DNA of 64,000 bases from positions 39,887,325 to 39,951,324 of the forward strand of contig QCXZ01000064.1 in assembly GCA_025024175.1 (NCBI GenBank), in the 5' to 3' direction. Made by a program: the position numbers and the translations under genes. Shown here one piece after another: positions 10,801-23,676 of this stretch. Positions within the stretch are counted from its first letter, which is position 1. Each line of letters opens with the position of its first letter. Origin of the DNA: Rhyzopertha dominica (lineage: Eukaryota; Arthropoda; Insecta; Coleoptera; Bostrichidae). The notes under the pieces are model-generated. The model was not told the DNA's origin. It made no database searches and saw nothing but the letters and a program-made list of their open reading frames with translations.

Positions 10801-11975
10801 CAGGGTCCGCCACCTAAAACTCCCCAGGCTCGTATTTTCTTTGTTTTTTTTTAGGTACAACCTTGAGTTATATGTCAAATTGTAGGTCTTTATGAACTCT
10901 TTAAAAATAGCATAGCGAGGGTCCAAATTTTTTTTTTGCAGATTGCAAATAAAGTTAATTTTTAAATTGCATGTCTATGCTGTGCTGTCTACACCTCAAC
11001 CAACTGCAGATAGTACTATTTCGCTGTCATTACAGCTCGTCAGTGCAGTTTAGGTCTAGTGTAGACAACACGGCATAGAACTGGTTTTGCTTATATACCA
11101 AAGCAATGGTATAATGAAATATTTTTTAACCTTACCCCGTATAATAAATATTGCTTCATAGTTGGATGCCGATTTTTGTCTTCTTGAATTTCTGCCATTA
11201 CCATGTATGCGTAATTTTTATTCGTTCTTAGTGAAAGACAAGAAAAACTAGTCGCCGCTATGTTCTGTTATAGGGCCGTTCACAATTTTTTAAGTGATAG
11301 TTTAGTAGCTTATTATGGTACAAATTATGCCTACATATCCATTGTTGCACACCAAACCCCAAAATTTTGAGTAACTTTTAAATAAATCAAGTACAAAGTT
11401 CGTTCTAAGGAGAGAGAGGCTAGAAAGCGAAGCCCTGCGATGAGGCTAGCTTGGTTTTCTACATCGCGTACTAGCCTCGTCACAGGGTTTCATTTCCTAG
11501 CCTCTCTCTGTTTAGAGCGAACTTTGTACTTGATTTATTCAAAAGTTACTTAAAATTTGGGGGTTTTTTGTGCAGCGATGGATATGTAGGCACAACTTGT
11601 ACCGTAATAAGCTACTAAACTAACACTTCAAAATTATGAACAACCCTATTTAAAGAAAATGGCGGCGACTAGTTTTTCTTGTTTTTCACTAATAAGGAGT
11701 AAAAATTACGGATACATGGCAATGACACAAATTGAAGAAGACAAAAGTCGGCATTCGACTGTGAAGCAATATTTATTATACGAGGTAAGGTTAAAAAATA
11801 TTTACAAAAATTAGCTTTAAATACAAAATATGATAATCTGCAAAAAAATTTTTGAACACTCACCAAGCTATCTTTAAAGAGTTTAAAGAGACCTACAATT
11901 TGACATATAACTTAAGGTTGTACGTAAAAAAATAAAGAAAATACGAGCCTGGGGAGTTTTAGGTGGCGGACCCTG
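10801..11975. repeat. 1.18-kb palindromic element inside the dimer
   Basis: The ends CAGGGTCCGCCACC and its perfect inverse GGTGGCGGACCCTG bound a near-complete palindrome whose centre lies near 11445. TA flanks both ends (10799-10800 and 11976-11977). The unbroken opposite arm of the host dimer near 12190-12203 shows the empty site with a single TA, which proves the insertion and its TA duplication. Matching stretches include GAGTAACTTTTAAATAAATC with its partner near 11530, and AGCCTCTCTCTG with its partner near 11410. The minus frame at 11669-11866 is a shadow. No transposase is encoded, so it is nonautonomous. Confidence 0.85.
10968..11116 (+). repeat. 149-bp hairpin repeat, copy B
   Basis: Almost identical to 1861-2009. 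It sits in the left arm of the 10801-11975 palindrome. The right arm near 11795-11825 lacks it and reads straight through the site. AAAT flanks the insert on both sides (10964-10967 and 11117-11120), which suggests a 4-bp target duplication. Confidence 0.8.
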
Positions 11976-12380
11976 TATATTATCACGGTCATATTAGTTA
12001 ATAATTTTATAAACAATCAATAAAATCATAACCTACCTCCAATAGCACTACACTTAAGAATACATCGATAGTTTATTCATTCTTAAATCTGAAATCAGAC
12101 AGCCTAACTTCCTAATAAGTGTAGTGGTCTTGGAGATAGGTTATGATTTTATTGATTGTTTATTAACTTACTAACTAATATGAATATGATAATATATGTT
12201 GCTAGAATTTGTAATGTCGGATATCTGCTTAGTGTTTTATGTCATGGATGTGATTGCTAATATGGTGCTATGATTTCGAAACGTCGGCAAAGATACGTCT
12301 TTTAATATTGTCCCCACCCCGACATTAACCTATGTACTACATATAATTTATAACTAGGACGAAGATTAATATAACCAAAA

Positions 12381-12392
12381 TATAGCACTAAT
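12381..12392. repeat. Right copy of 12-bp direct repeat
   Basis: TATAGCACTAAT, identical to 10614-10625, closes the nested insertion. Confidence 0.65.
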
Positions 12393-13365
12393 ATAGCAAA
12401 AAACCAATACCATGATTTACAAAATACAACTGACATTTACTAAATCAGTTCGGTTGCTGCATGATACGCACTATTGCGCAAACCATAAAAAGACAGAATG
12501 AGATACAACTCGGTGTATTTGGTCTTCAAATTTTATCGTGCTTTGGTTGAAAAACGGTTGTTGCTAATACAGAAAAAGAAAATTAGGAGATGCCAATTTT
12601 TGTGTTTTACGATAGTATTACGCAATAAATAAATCATGAAGATCCCCTGTTGCGAAAAAATTTTCAATCGATTGATTCCTGGTCTAGTGTATCTGAATGG
12701 AAAGGATATCGTCATTGACACTATATTGTCTCCAAGAAAATAAAGAAAAGTTTACTACATACTGTTAAAATTCTTTATATGACATTGGAATTAATTTAAC
12801 AAATGGCCGCTCTATGAACCAAATCGTTTCTTTATTAACAGAACCCGTGCTTCCCTTTACTCAGGTTTTTTTTGCAAACAAAATAATCTAAAACCTATCT
12901 CCGACAGATTATTACAGTTGCAAATGTAAATTAATAACCCCGCTTCACTGAGCTGCTGCAGCGGAAGCCATGTTATCGTCACTTACTAGGTAACATACAA
13001 TATCGGTACCCTCTATATACAGGAACAATACCCAGGTCAACAGTGACTATATACGCACTGTGTGGCTTTACGGTGGTCAAAGTTTCTAGTGGTCGCTCCA
13101 TGTCTCCACCAAATTTCCACGGTGAGAAACAACGATAATAAACCAGTTGTTCAGAAAAGGAACACGCCAAGTTGTATAGGAAGACTGAATAAACAGGAAA
13201 AAATACCGAAAGATGAGTAGAATAACCAGAGAGTGTCTGAACGGAAAGATGTGCATGCACAACGAACCGAATAACCATATAGAATGAGACGGAGAAGAGC
13301 CAACTAATCATTCAGGATCCGAAGAAGAGTCAAGTGGTCGGGCAGATTCTGAAGAAGAAGAGTCA
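12393..13365. other. Noncoding DNA, with an acidic plus-strand frame at its end
   Basis: The minus frames at 12533 and 12979 have no recognisable motifs. From about 13283 the plus strand is open and acidic (EEPTNHSGSEEESSGRADS), running into the (AAT)n tract. Confidence 0.35.

Positions 13366-13463
<98 letters not shown>
13366..13463 (+). repeat. (AAT)n microsatellite
   Basis: About 32 uninterrupted AAT units. In one plus frame it encodes a run of asparagine between the acidic stretch (upstream) and KPKRRGLVTVGVRAAA (downstream). In the minus frame it gives a leucine run, which is an artefact. Confidence 0.95.
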
Positions 13464-13464
<1 letters not shown>

Positions 13465-15630
13465 CCCAAAAGGAGGGGCCTAGTAACCGTTGGAGTCCGA
13501 GCGGCAGCTATCAGTACCAGAAAATCCTGTCGAAGATGGTTCTGCAAGCTGGGATAACCCTTCTGCCATTCAAAATGAACGTCGTTCTAATAGTAAGGAA
13601 CGATTAAGAAAAAGACCGTAGATAATATTTTTAATTAATCAGCTTTCATTGTTGTTTTCATTATACACTTGTAAGATTTTATTTTTGACGGTATATCTTG
13701 GTGCAGTTTTGGTGGTGGTTGGTAATGTAGTGTATTTTGAGAGCAAAGTGGAATCGTTGAGTATTATTTGCCTTACTAACGGACGTAACAAATATTAAGA
13801 TAGGTAGAGAACGTTGATTTTGAGGTGTGACACAAATGGCGAATATATTGGATCCAGCAAACGCATCACTAAACAATGAGTTGAGATGAATAGTACAAAG
13901 GTTAAAATAATGTTTTTTTTATTCTTCATAATATCATAACTTAGAGAAGTAACAAAGCTAAATGTAATGTGTGTTGATGGTACAACTAATAGAGGATCGT
14001 CCCTTTATCACACATTTGTTCTTTCATCCAGAGACTAAAAAATTGTTTTTAACACCAGACAACGAAAACAAAAATACCTAACGTTTGTTAGCACCTTTTA
14101 GGTTTACTATTTTTATGTCATGGGTGTTTCACTGTTACATTTTGCTCACACGAAATTGAGCGCCTAATGTCCTTGAAGCGTAAATGCTATTAAATTAAAA
14201 GTAATTCGACCGGCCCAGTCCCTTTTCGAACTAAGCCTGCCGCCATCGTGNATGAGAACTTTTCACTTCTCGCTGAACCACTTCAAACGGCTTTTAACTA
14301 AAATTAACAGGAATGGCGGTGGCGACAACCAGCCCGTCACTCGAAACACNCCACCAGATAACTGGAGGATCCCGCTTTATTAATTAATCCGCAAAATTCC
14401 CTGATTTCGCGTCACTCCTCCATCCGTAACTCAATTCCGTTCAAGTAACAATGTTTGTCGCGTTGAGAGATCTATTTTTCATGTAAACACGAGTGTACGG
14501 TGCTCAAAGCGATGTATCGAATCTCCCGGTACCCTGGGAATAAAAGTTTTCAAACAAGTTTTGCATTACACAACGTGCATGCCACTTGACTTCAGCTTAA
14601 CCGTATTGGATCTAGTAAGTTGCAAACTCCATACTTGCTGTATTATACGCACCAGATAATTGACGACTGCGAATAATTCATCGCAATTTTAAATTATAGA
14701 GTACAGTTCTACAAAATGTTCTGCATTAATATTAAACCAACTAGCACAGAACGATTTAAATCAGACCGTTATTAGACAAAACACAAATAACATAAATGAA
14801 GCACACCTTAATGTCCTTTTTTCAAGACTACTAGAGGGACACTGTAAAGTGTATCGTTAAGTCTTTTGCTAAAATAACGAAGCATTCAACAAAATATAAA
14901 ACTACAGACGCAGAACTATTCGATCTCCGTATTCCAGCCAAACAGTTTTGGTGATCTCAAACTTCTTGAACAAAACTAAGTCATGAATGTAGGTGCAGAT
15001 GGTAACAAGGAGGGCACATTTCGATCCCGATGCCCTAAATATACAAGTATTACCAAGCCCAGGGATTTATGGATATTTCCGACAATTTATTACAATTTGC
15101 GGGTATTTCTGGGAATTGAAATTTACAAGAACAGTGGATGCGCATTATCAGATAAGTCTAGTTATCTACGAACGATAAAGTGGTAGGATGCCACGTTACT
15201 TGGACACTTTGTACGGATATTTGACCTAACTTGAAAACCTGAAATTGAAATGTGTAGGACGCAATGAATGATAATAGGTATATAGGTGTACCTCTGAGTG
15301 AGCAACAACTTGTGTACAGACAAAGAACGACTTATGATATTCTGACTTCTTCTAACTTCGTTTTCGTTTGACCTTTTATCATGTTGTGTTATACCCAAGT
15401 GCCTAAAAGATTTCAGTGTTTGAAAATGGAAATTATAATATACTATATCTACTGTTGTAAGCAAATTCGTTTGTTACTACTATCAACAAGTACTTTTTAT
15501 TAGTGAATTCAATAATGCCTTAATGCCCCTAAATAAATCATCTACAGAACGGGAATGAGTTGAGGAAGTGTTTGTGCTATTGCCATAGAAAATACAGAAG
15601 CAAAAAAATAAACGAGAGACGGTTTGTCGT
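13464..15630. other. Noncoding DNA with one GC-richer island
   Basis: About 14220-14450 is GC-richer and unique-looking, with two n bases. It resembles the other islands in the window and may be conserved noncoding DNA. Two overlapping plus frames at 14983-15186 are unrecognised. Confidence 0.35.
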
Positions 15631-15639
15631 TTCTTGTCG

Positions 15640-16920
15640 GAAGTATTCATCCGTTACGATTTTGCGACGTACTCAACGAGACCGCTTCACTGGTTACAAT
15701 TCTCACTGATCCTGGTTCTCAGACCACACAATTCAATTCTCAAATGACGCGGTTCTCATATAGCGTAATTTTCAACGAACACAATTCTTATCGAAGATAA
15801 ATAGCTGAATCTCACCGACCACAGTTTCCGAAAACGCACGAGTTATAAAATTTCAACGAACATAAATTTCCGAAAGCATCCGATTGTAGCTTCCCAATGG
15901 TATCCGAAATAGTAATTTTGCTTGACGTAAGTTTAAAATAAAACGTTAGTATTGCTGAGTTTTATTTACTTATTTTGTTATTTATTGCTAATAGCACGTA
16001 ACGAGTACGGTGGTTATATCGTATCTTCGTATCACACCAAAATACATGAACTACTATATTGGCAACTTGGCCTTACCATCCTAAAGTAAGCAGTTCAATG
16101 GTTGCGGTACCCGACATAGGCAAACAATATTTGAAATCAATGTACCAAACGTATACAGCATATTATTAATAATTAAATTACAAATTCATGCAAAGCATAT
16201 TTGGAATTAAAATACGGCCCACATAAAGAGCATTAGAAATAAAATTAAACCGTATTAGAAAAAACAATTGGTGCCGCGGTATGAAAAAGTAATACTAAAA
16301 ATTCTTTAATTTAAAGTGTAAATATCTCGAGACAGATCGTATAGTTCCAGTTAGAGACAAAAGCGGCACACATTATTTTTGCCCAAAAGCAACGTTTGTC
16401 AGTTTTTAGAAACTAGAACAAGAAATTCACCATTTGCCATTTACCAATCCACACGAACTTAGTGTACTTGAAATAAATTCATATTCATTGGTTCAGGTAT
16501 AGCAAGAATTGGTTCAAACTTTAAAAAACATATTTAAAGTTACTAAATTTTATACCAAAACGTAAAGATAATTTCCCAGGTACAGTTTGTAGGAATAAAA
16601 TTCATGTATAATAAAAACTCAAACAAAATGTCATATTATACTTCTGCTTCCTGTTATTACTGAGATCGCGTAGTCTGATTTGTGATCGTTGAGAATTACG
16701 TTACGTGAAAATTGAATACAATGAGTTATTACAAACGGGAACTGTGTTAAATGAGAATTGTAGTAATTAGAAAACCGGGATCGGTTAATTTCGGGGGATA
16801 TTCGGATATCATCGGAAACTGTGATCGAATACTTTCGGTGATATTTAAACTGTATTCGAACCTGTGTTCGCTAGATTCGGCTATCTGTGTTCGATGAGGA
16901 TTGTGTTCAATGAGACGGCA
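15640..16920. repeat. Inverted pair of degenerate repeat arrays (foldback-like)
   Basis: About 15640-15910 holds many variants of a short phrase such as AACACAATTCTTATCGAA, CCACAGTTTCCGAAA and GAACATAAATTTCCGAAA. The same phrases occur inverted at about 16660-16920 (TTCGATGAGGATTGTGTTC, TCGGAAACTGTGATCGAA). The AT-rich middle shows no gene. Long inverted ends built from tandem subrepeats recall foldback-type transposons. The degeneracy makes the boundaries approximate. Confidence 0.45.
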
Positions 16921-16925
16921 CCTAC

Positions 16926-19900
16926 CATGGGCTCTTGAACTGGGTCCGTTATTATAACCATCCTCCCGAGACTTCGCCTCCCTTGTTTTTTAAGATATTG
17001 ACGAAAGGGCTGCATGAATAGCCATGGACTTTGGAAATGAAATGATGTATGAGGATTGTGTTCGTCAGATAATTTATTTTCTGATAGTATAACCCTATAA
17101 ACCGAACAAATATTTTTGCCTTGTCATAGTGCCGACCTGTACAAGTTTTGTCGAGAAACCACAAGTTTAGCTGCCAACCCAAAAAATTGTCCTTATTAGG
17201 TCGTTTCATTTTTTTACAGTTCGCAATGGTACAGTAGAAGTATGTCAATAAATGAATATTCAGTCGATATGAATTTTTTGATGATCAAGACTGCCCTGAT
17301 TATATAGGGACAGAAGGTAAATATGGAGACAAATAGGGCATCAATTAAATAGTATAGGTAAGGTAAAACTTTCTAACCTATTTATGTATTTGTATTGCAC
17401 AACAGTGACTTATTAATTTTCAACAATTTTTCCTCGCCGGACCAGGTCTTGTTACCAAGTATTCTTAGAAGCATTCCGTAATGCAGAACTTCCTTTGCGT
17501 TACATTCCTTCTCAGTCGTCCAGTATTAGTTAATCCCGCATTGACTATGCGAAAAGAAGTCTCGTCCGGTTCAAAATCTTCATTCGAAAATGTGCAAATA
17601 ACAAGTTGCGAATATCCCGAACGCATTTTCTACTTTTCACAAAGCAACGTGCTCTTGACAATCGATAATTAAATAGATTCTTTTTTTTCATTATCAACTA
17701 TTGTATTCCTACTGTACGGTCGCACCAAATATAATTTTAAATGCCTCATCCCTAACAATGACGCAAGGTAAACCTACCCTATTTTCCACTTCGCTGTTTC
17801 TACTGCAAGGTCCGACGTTTACAGCTATAAATTTATGATTAGCATTTACAAATGGCTTGCTATTTAATAATTATAAGTTATAACATGTGTAACCGTCTCC
17901 AAAGGGATAACGGATGTGAACATGTTTACCATCTACGAGTATTGTTACGATGTAGTTCAGAAAATTTCATATTACCTTGCACTATTAAGCTGCGTAGGTA
18001 CAGGCTCCGGCATCACAATTAATGTTAACACTTCTCATACTGGCTTATAGACTTCTTACACTCTCTTCTGAACAGTAAAAAGTCCCACTTTAAAGCCGAA
18101 TGCTTAGACTGGAATNAATTTCCGGTTGCCAAAACATGTAAAAAAATTACATCGCATATAAAGGATTTGGGGTTTAAATTACAAAACTGTTACGCCAGCG
18201 CTGTAAAGACAGGTATATACAAAAATGGACAAGCAGCAAATAAACGAGCACCATGGAAATTGGGAATTCCAAAAGGAATATCTTTCCTATAAATGGACAA
18301 CAGGCAGTACTAACTACTCGATCATCACAGAGATTTCCGCGTTTTAGGATTACTAAATTTTATCACTATGTAAGTCTGAGGTAGTATCGGAAAACGAAGC
18401 TAACGAAGATTATGAAGCCAAATAGTACGTCTGTACACAATATAAGCTTGACCAAAACCAAGCAAAACCGCGGCGGAAGAAACAGTCAATATTTTGCAAC
18501 ATAATGCCGAAAAAAATAAAAAGTATAGCTGACGCGAAAAAAAATAAATCGGATATACTCTGAGCATGTCAAAAAAGTGAAAAAAGTTGCCCGACATGGA
18601 TCAGGCTTGAATTTGAATGGAAATATGCAAGCTTGTTTCAGAAAAACAAATGAAACATTTATAAAATCTTTTTCCTTGACACCAAGTACGTCATTACGTT
18701 ATTTTTCATGCAATATCTTAGCGAGAACATAATTTTCTGTTAATTGTGAGTAATAGAAGTATTTTGTACCAGTTAAGCGTCGAAAAGTGGTGTTTTTTTT
18801 AATTGTATTTAGCTCCTCTTGAAATTCTTATACTAAACAATAGGACCACCACAATTTGACCGTTTTCTGTGTACTTAGTAAATCCACTATCGTTTTTAAT
18901 ATTTAATTTTTGTTATCAAAGCAGCAGCATACTCCTCTAGCTCTTCTTCTCACTCATCAGATGAAGAATCGTCTGCTAACTCCAATTGCCACAGATGAAA
19001 ACGTACTGAACATTTGCTCATTTTATCTCTAGAACGTGCATGAAGTGTTGATATGTGTGCACAGAGAATCATGTGGGTGATGGCGTGCTAGCGTCGCGTA
19101 GAGTGAGATGGTGTCAGGTGCTGTGCTGTGGATTCCCTGCACGACTTTCTAGCAAAATATGAGTGTTGGTAGACTGAACTAGAGAAACAAATATGGTACT
19201 ATGGTTCGAGTGAAATAGTTTACTAACTTATCCAAGGCTGTTCTTATATCCATGCGGTTTTCACTATTGTTAGGTAACAACACATTTTTCCAAGTTCACT
19301 GGTAGCTGCATCTCTACTCACTTGCATGATGATTTCCGTGTCTATAGAGTTTCTAAACAATTATTTAACAGTAACAGACTGACTGCAGATACAGAGAGTT
19401 AAATATAAATATTACATACGTTAAAGTAAAATGAGCGCAGCTTTTTTCCTGTTAATGCTGAAGAACGATAAATACTTACTTATTCAAACGTTTCGTTTTG
19501 TTGGTTAAAACTGGGAAAATATTTCGCAGATATCGACGTTGTGTAGGGTAACTTTTTCATAAACTGAATACCAAAAGTTCGAGTGTAAGCAAACCACTCG
19601 AAAACGCTATCTGGGCGTCCCTTACATCAACATTTGTTTGAAATACAAACATCACGTTTGTCCAGAACAAATAAGGACTTTCAAATCGGTGTCCATATAC
19701 TGAATTTCCAAGGCACCTACATCAACAACGACTTATGGTATCAGCCGTTGAGAAGTACCTACCCTATATTGGATTTCTGTTCGAAGTACGTGCGTTAGAA
19801 CTAGTTAACCAGATGTAAACTTGTTTCCAACCCAAACATTTGCGAAGGTGTTGGTTACCGTCTTGCGCTAGTTCTACGACTTGCGCCGCTGCCCTGAATA

Positions 19901-22100
19901 TTATTCATAATGTAAACTTGTGAAAGCAAATAGCTTTAACGAGTTTACCTGTAGTTATGGCACTTCAAACTTGACTTTGTTAGCTTTTCGCTGCCTACAC
20001 TTTTCGATATTATTGCGTAATACGTAAAACATGGCTTACTCTTGTTTCTGTCATTTAAGACCTTGCGCGGTAAGTAAATTTAAAATATCTAAGTGTGTAA
20101 AAACTAGCTAGGCGACTTAAATCCCTTATCATTTTTGTGAAATACCTGTACATCAGTCATTAAACCAAAATTTTTATTTTTCAAGTGGAATAATAATCCA
20201 GGCGTCAGAAGAAAAATCCTACAAACGTGCAGGATTAATGAGAATCTATTAAGCAATATACCATAAAAAATACATGTTCTTTGCATCTTCAACAAAAGAT
20301 TTACCTTTCTTTCCAAATAACTAATTATTTTATAGTAAAATGTATGTGCTGATAGTAATAAAATAAAATGTATATTTTCAATTTTTTTTTATATGCTGGT
20401 GAATGAGGAGTTGAATCAGTGTCACTCTCAGCTGCACTAGTTTCTTCGTATCTTTCTTCTTCTATTTATATGAAAAGAAATTTTTCAAAGTCGATGACTA
20501 TCAATTCATCGACTTCTTACACAACGACAATATTGCCATCAGTATCGGAGCCGGTTTTACCGAAGTAACGGGCATTAATTAAAAACAAAGACAATTAAAC
20601 GATGGTTTCTCTTTCTAACATGAACATATCGCCTGCCGTGTAAAAAATCTGGTATAATTTGATAAACATTTGACTTTTGCTCCGATTGACGTAATGGTTC
20701 TATTGCACTGCAAAAATAAGACGCTGTTATTGTTACCTGTGACTGTTGATTTTGCGAAGGCGTATACAAATCGCGGAATACCCTATGGATAACCACAACA
20801 TCAGTTTAAATTAGTTTTACAATCGACACCAGTGACAGTCAGGTGACAGTCCAGTTTATTGCACCCGTCCGGCAGATGCTGCGTTTTCAATAATTAATAA
20901 ATGAATACAATGCACTCAGGGAATTTGCATGACTATAACCCCTAGAATTTTTAACTTAATTTTAATTTCGTTACACACATATTACTTTTCAGAGATCATA
21001 AACCTTTAGATCATGAATAAAACCCAACTTCTTCTACTGCATCATCCGAAATAAAGGTACTGGCACAGCAGGAAGATTAATAAAATTTAGTAGTCGCTCC
21101 CAATTACCTTCGTTTCGAATAAACAAAATGTGAATTAGAAGAGCAGCGAACGTACAGCGGAGGGGGTCGTTAACAAGCGATACCGGATGCACACGCACAG
21201 CGGGAAGTATACGTAGTCTCTAATTGCGTCCGCTCACTTTAACAATAGAATACTCGTCTGTGTTGGTTATTTACTAGATTTAGCTGATGTTAACATTTAA
21301 TTTTTTACTCAATCTGCTGATTTTGCTTAATTACTTATTGCAAACAGTACAGCAAACGTCGGTTTTAATAATAATTTTTTGCTATTTTATTGAAACTGTG
21401 ACTCAGAACTGTCTTGTTATTTCTATGGGAACCTTGTTACGCCTGCTTAAAAGCTTAACTTGGTAGAGAGCGGATTCTTTTAAATTCAAGCTATACAAAC
21501 TCCGATTTCCTATTACCTTTATTTATCATTGAGATTCAGCGTCTTTAATTTGCCATGGGATGTTCTAATTCTAGTAATTGTATGAAAACTAGTTCTAAAC
21601 AAGTCTACTAAACAATAATAGAACTAATCACGCTGAGCTTTAATGCTAATTACATAAAAAACAATGACGAAAAACTGTGTATTCAGAAGTCTCATGCAAT
21701 TTACAATAAACCACTTTCTAATTTACCTTGTCAAACATTGCATTACTTTGCATTTCCAACTACAGTAATAGCTAGTAATTCAAACTTGTTACAACGTTGA
21801 CTAGTCCCTTGGTATGTTACAGCATGGTTGGTAAAAAGTCTGGGGTTGACGACACCCCACCTACCATATGCGACCCGAAACTTGTTATTCCCCATGTACA
21901 TTTTGCCGTGTATTTGCATATCTGAAATATGGACTGAATAAAATTATTTGCGGTCGTCTGATGTCAATATTAAGGCAAGATTTCTTGGGGGATTAACAAA
22001 GAAATTAATAAAAACTTTATATAATGTAAACATAAAAATAGCTATAAAAAATTTAAAAAAGGTTCAAGTTTACGAGGGTGAATGCTGTCAGCGTCCATAA
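16926..22100. other. Long noncoding stretch, no gene recognised
   Basis: Short frames at 16952-17248 (minus), 17481-17672 (plus) and 18400-18597 (minus) show no known motif. A serine-rich acidic plus frame at about 18921-18989 (SSSSSSSHSSDEESS) and a broken acidic minus frame at about 20385-20575 are noted in the findings. Confidence 0.35.
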
Positions 22101-22164
22101 TATATGATAATATTTTGTTGGATAGATCGCTGTCTCTTGAAAACACTGACAAAAAGTTATAAGT

Positions 22165-22199
22165 CTGACGTTTTGATTACACCTGTAATCTTTGCCAAG
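22165..22199 (-). ncRNA. Hammerhead-like fold beside Penelope-like element 1
   Basis: On the minus strand: CTTGGCAAA, a perfect 6-bp stem GATTAC/GTAATC with a 4-base loop, then AAAACGTC. It lies about 185 bases past the stop of the GIY-YIG frame, as at the 31-kb element. The expected GAAA is AAAA here, so this copy is probably dead. Confidence 0.35.
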
Positions 22200-22382
22200 A
22201 CGAAGAACCTCAAAATTTGCCTGACACAAGTTCAAACAAAATTTTGAAAGTAAATAAACAAATCACCAAGGAAACGAGACGTCATATAGAAATAACGTGC
22301 CAACCTGATAAAAAAGAATCTAACGACGAAAAAGGAACTACCTACCTATTAGGTATACACGATACTACTTGGAAAAAGATAA

Positions 22383-23676
22383 CTACAAAATAGCCTTCCA
22401 AATGTCACCTAACTCATAATTTCCACAATCCCTATTAAAATTATTAGTATTCCTACAAATTTCTATTGCTTCTTTTATCAGACGTTTGTGATAATATTTT
22501 TCTCTATGTAAAATTTTCGTTTTATCAAAGTCAATCATGTGTTTAGTCAAATATGAGTGTTCAGCTACGGAAGATTTATCTATCTGTTGCAGCCTAGTAG
22601 CACGTATGTGTTCTTTCAAACGCGTACCTACTTTTCTTTTAGTTTGACCTATGTAACACTTGCCGCAGGAACATGTAATTTTGTAAACACCTTCACTCTC
22701 TAAATGTACTTTATCTTTAGTAGAACTTAAAATTTTATCTAAATTATTATATGTACTATCAACAACTAAAATATCGTGTTTTCTAAGCATCCTCTATAAT
22801 TTTTCCGAAAGGCCTTGTACATAAGGCAAACTCAACTTCAATTTACTTTGTCCTGGCTGAGAATTTACTTGATTTGGATGAGCACTTTTATTAAAAACTG
22901 ACCAAATATTCTAGCGCTGATTTAAGATGATATATTTCTTTTTGTAAAGAACTTTCGTCTGATTTCCTTTGTGCTCTAACAAATAACGTCCTTATAAGAC
23001 TATTCCTTTGAGAGGGAGGGTGGTGAGATGTGGCATGTAAATATCCGTCTGTGTGTGTCGGTTTTCTGTAAACCTTGTGTCCTAACTGTCCAGTGTTTAT
23101 TCTGTAAATTTGGACATCCAAATAAGGTAAACTACCATTGCTTTCTAATTCCATAGTAAATTTTATGTCAGGATTTTGACTGTTCAAATGATTTAGAAAT
23201 CTACCTAACTCATCTATACCGTGGGGCCAAATAACAAAAGTGATATCTACGTACCTATACCAACATTTTGGCTTAAACTGAAAAATGTTTATCGCTACCT
23301 GTTCAATACTTTCCATAAACAAATTAACTACTACAGGACTTAGAGGTGAACCCATTGCACAACCTGATTTTTGTTCATAAAAATTATCGTTCCATAAAAA
23401 TAAGTAGATTTTAAACAATGTTCAGATAATCTGGCTATCGTGTTACCCAGGGGATCGCTATTAAGCTTGGATTTGATGATGTCTATCGTTTCAGGGTTGG
23501 GTACTTTCGTAAATAAAGAAACCACGTCAAAACTAACTAAAACATCGCCTTCTGAAATATTGAAACCTTTTATAATATCAATAAAGTCTGAAGAATTTTT
23601 GATGAAACTATTGGTTTTTCCTACATAAGGTTTTAAATAGTTAACACAAAATTTTGTCAATCTGTAGCAAGGCAGT
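22383..23676 (-). pseudogene. Penelope-like element 1, reverse transcriptase plus GIY-YIG, broken
   Basis: The minus strand encodes, in order and in three frames, the parts of a Penelope-like polyprotein. The reverse-transcriptase fingers and palm (YLKPYVGKTNSFI, FDVVSLFTKVP) lie at about 23680-23430. The palm GCAMGSPLSPVVVNLFME is at about 23370, followed by YVDI and IWPHG. HKVYRKPTHTDGYLHATSHHP lies near 23060. A linker (LKLSLPYVQGLSEKL) near 22830 is followed by a GIY-YIG endonuclease (GVYKITCSCGKCYIGQTKRK) at 22700-22660. Such elements copy themselves by target-primed reverse transcription. Frameshifts near 23400 and 22850 and the change of the catalytic YVDD to YVDI show it is dead. The amino end is missing at 23676, where a different repeat begins, which fits 5' truncation. 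It is clearly diverged from the element at 31 kb. Confidence 0.88.

Larger units (their letters stand above)
10626..12380. mobile_element. Penelope-derived inverted dimer, split by a later insertion
   Basis: Arm A (10626-10800 plus 11976-12057) is inverted as arm B (about 12113-12355) around a spacer near 12058-12112. Examples are TACATAGGTT at the outside, GACGTATCTTTGCCGACGTTTCGAA, ATTAGCAATCACA, and the inner tract AACAATCAATAAAATCATAA. The CGACGTTTCG tract and adjacent stem-loop resemble the noncoding ends of the Penelope-like element at 31 kb. Penelope-like elements are known for inverted partial insertions and variable target duplications, which fits the 12-bp duplication. Arm B lacks about 27 bases that arm A keeps in the stem-loop. 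No coding part is present. Confidence 0.6.

Noticed and set aside
13308..13547. Minus-strand frame with a run of about 40 leucines
   Set aside because: It is the (AAT)n microsatellite read in one frame. The flanks match no protein.
18223..18345. Plus frame starting MDKQQINEHHGNWEF
   Set aside because: About 40 codons with no family resemblance and no supporting splice signals.
22000..22060. Possible left half of the palindromic element at the 3' end of Penelope-like element 1
   Set aside because: Only a loose AT-rich similarity around AATGTAAACAT. It does not extend, so it cannot be used as a target-site match.
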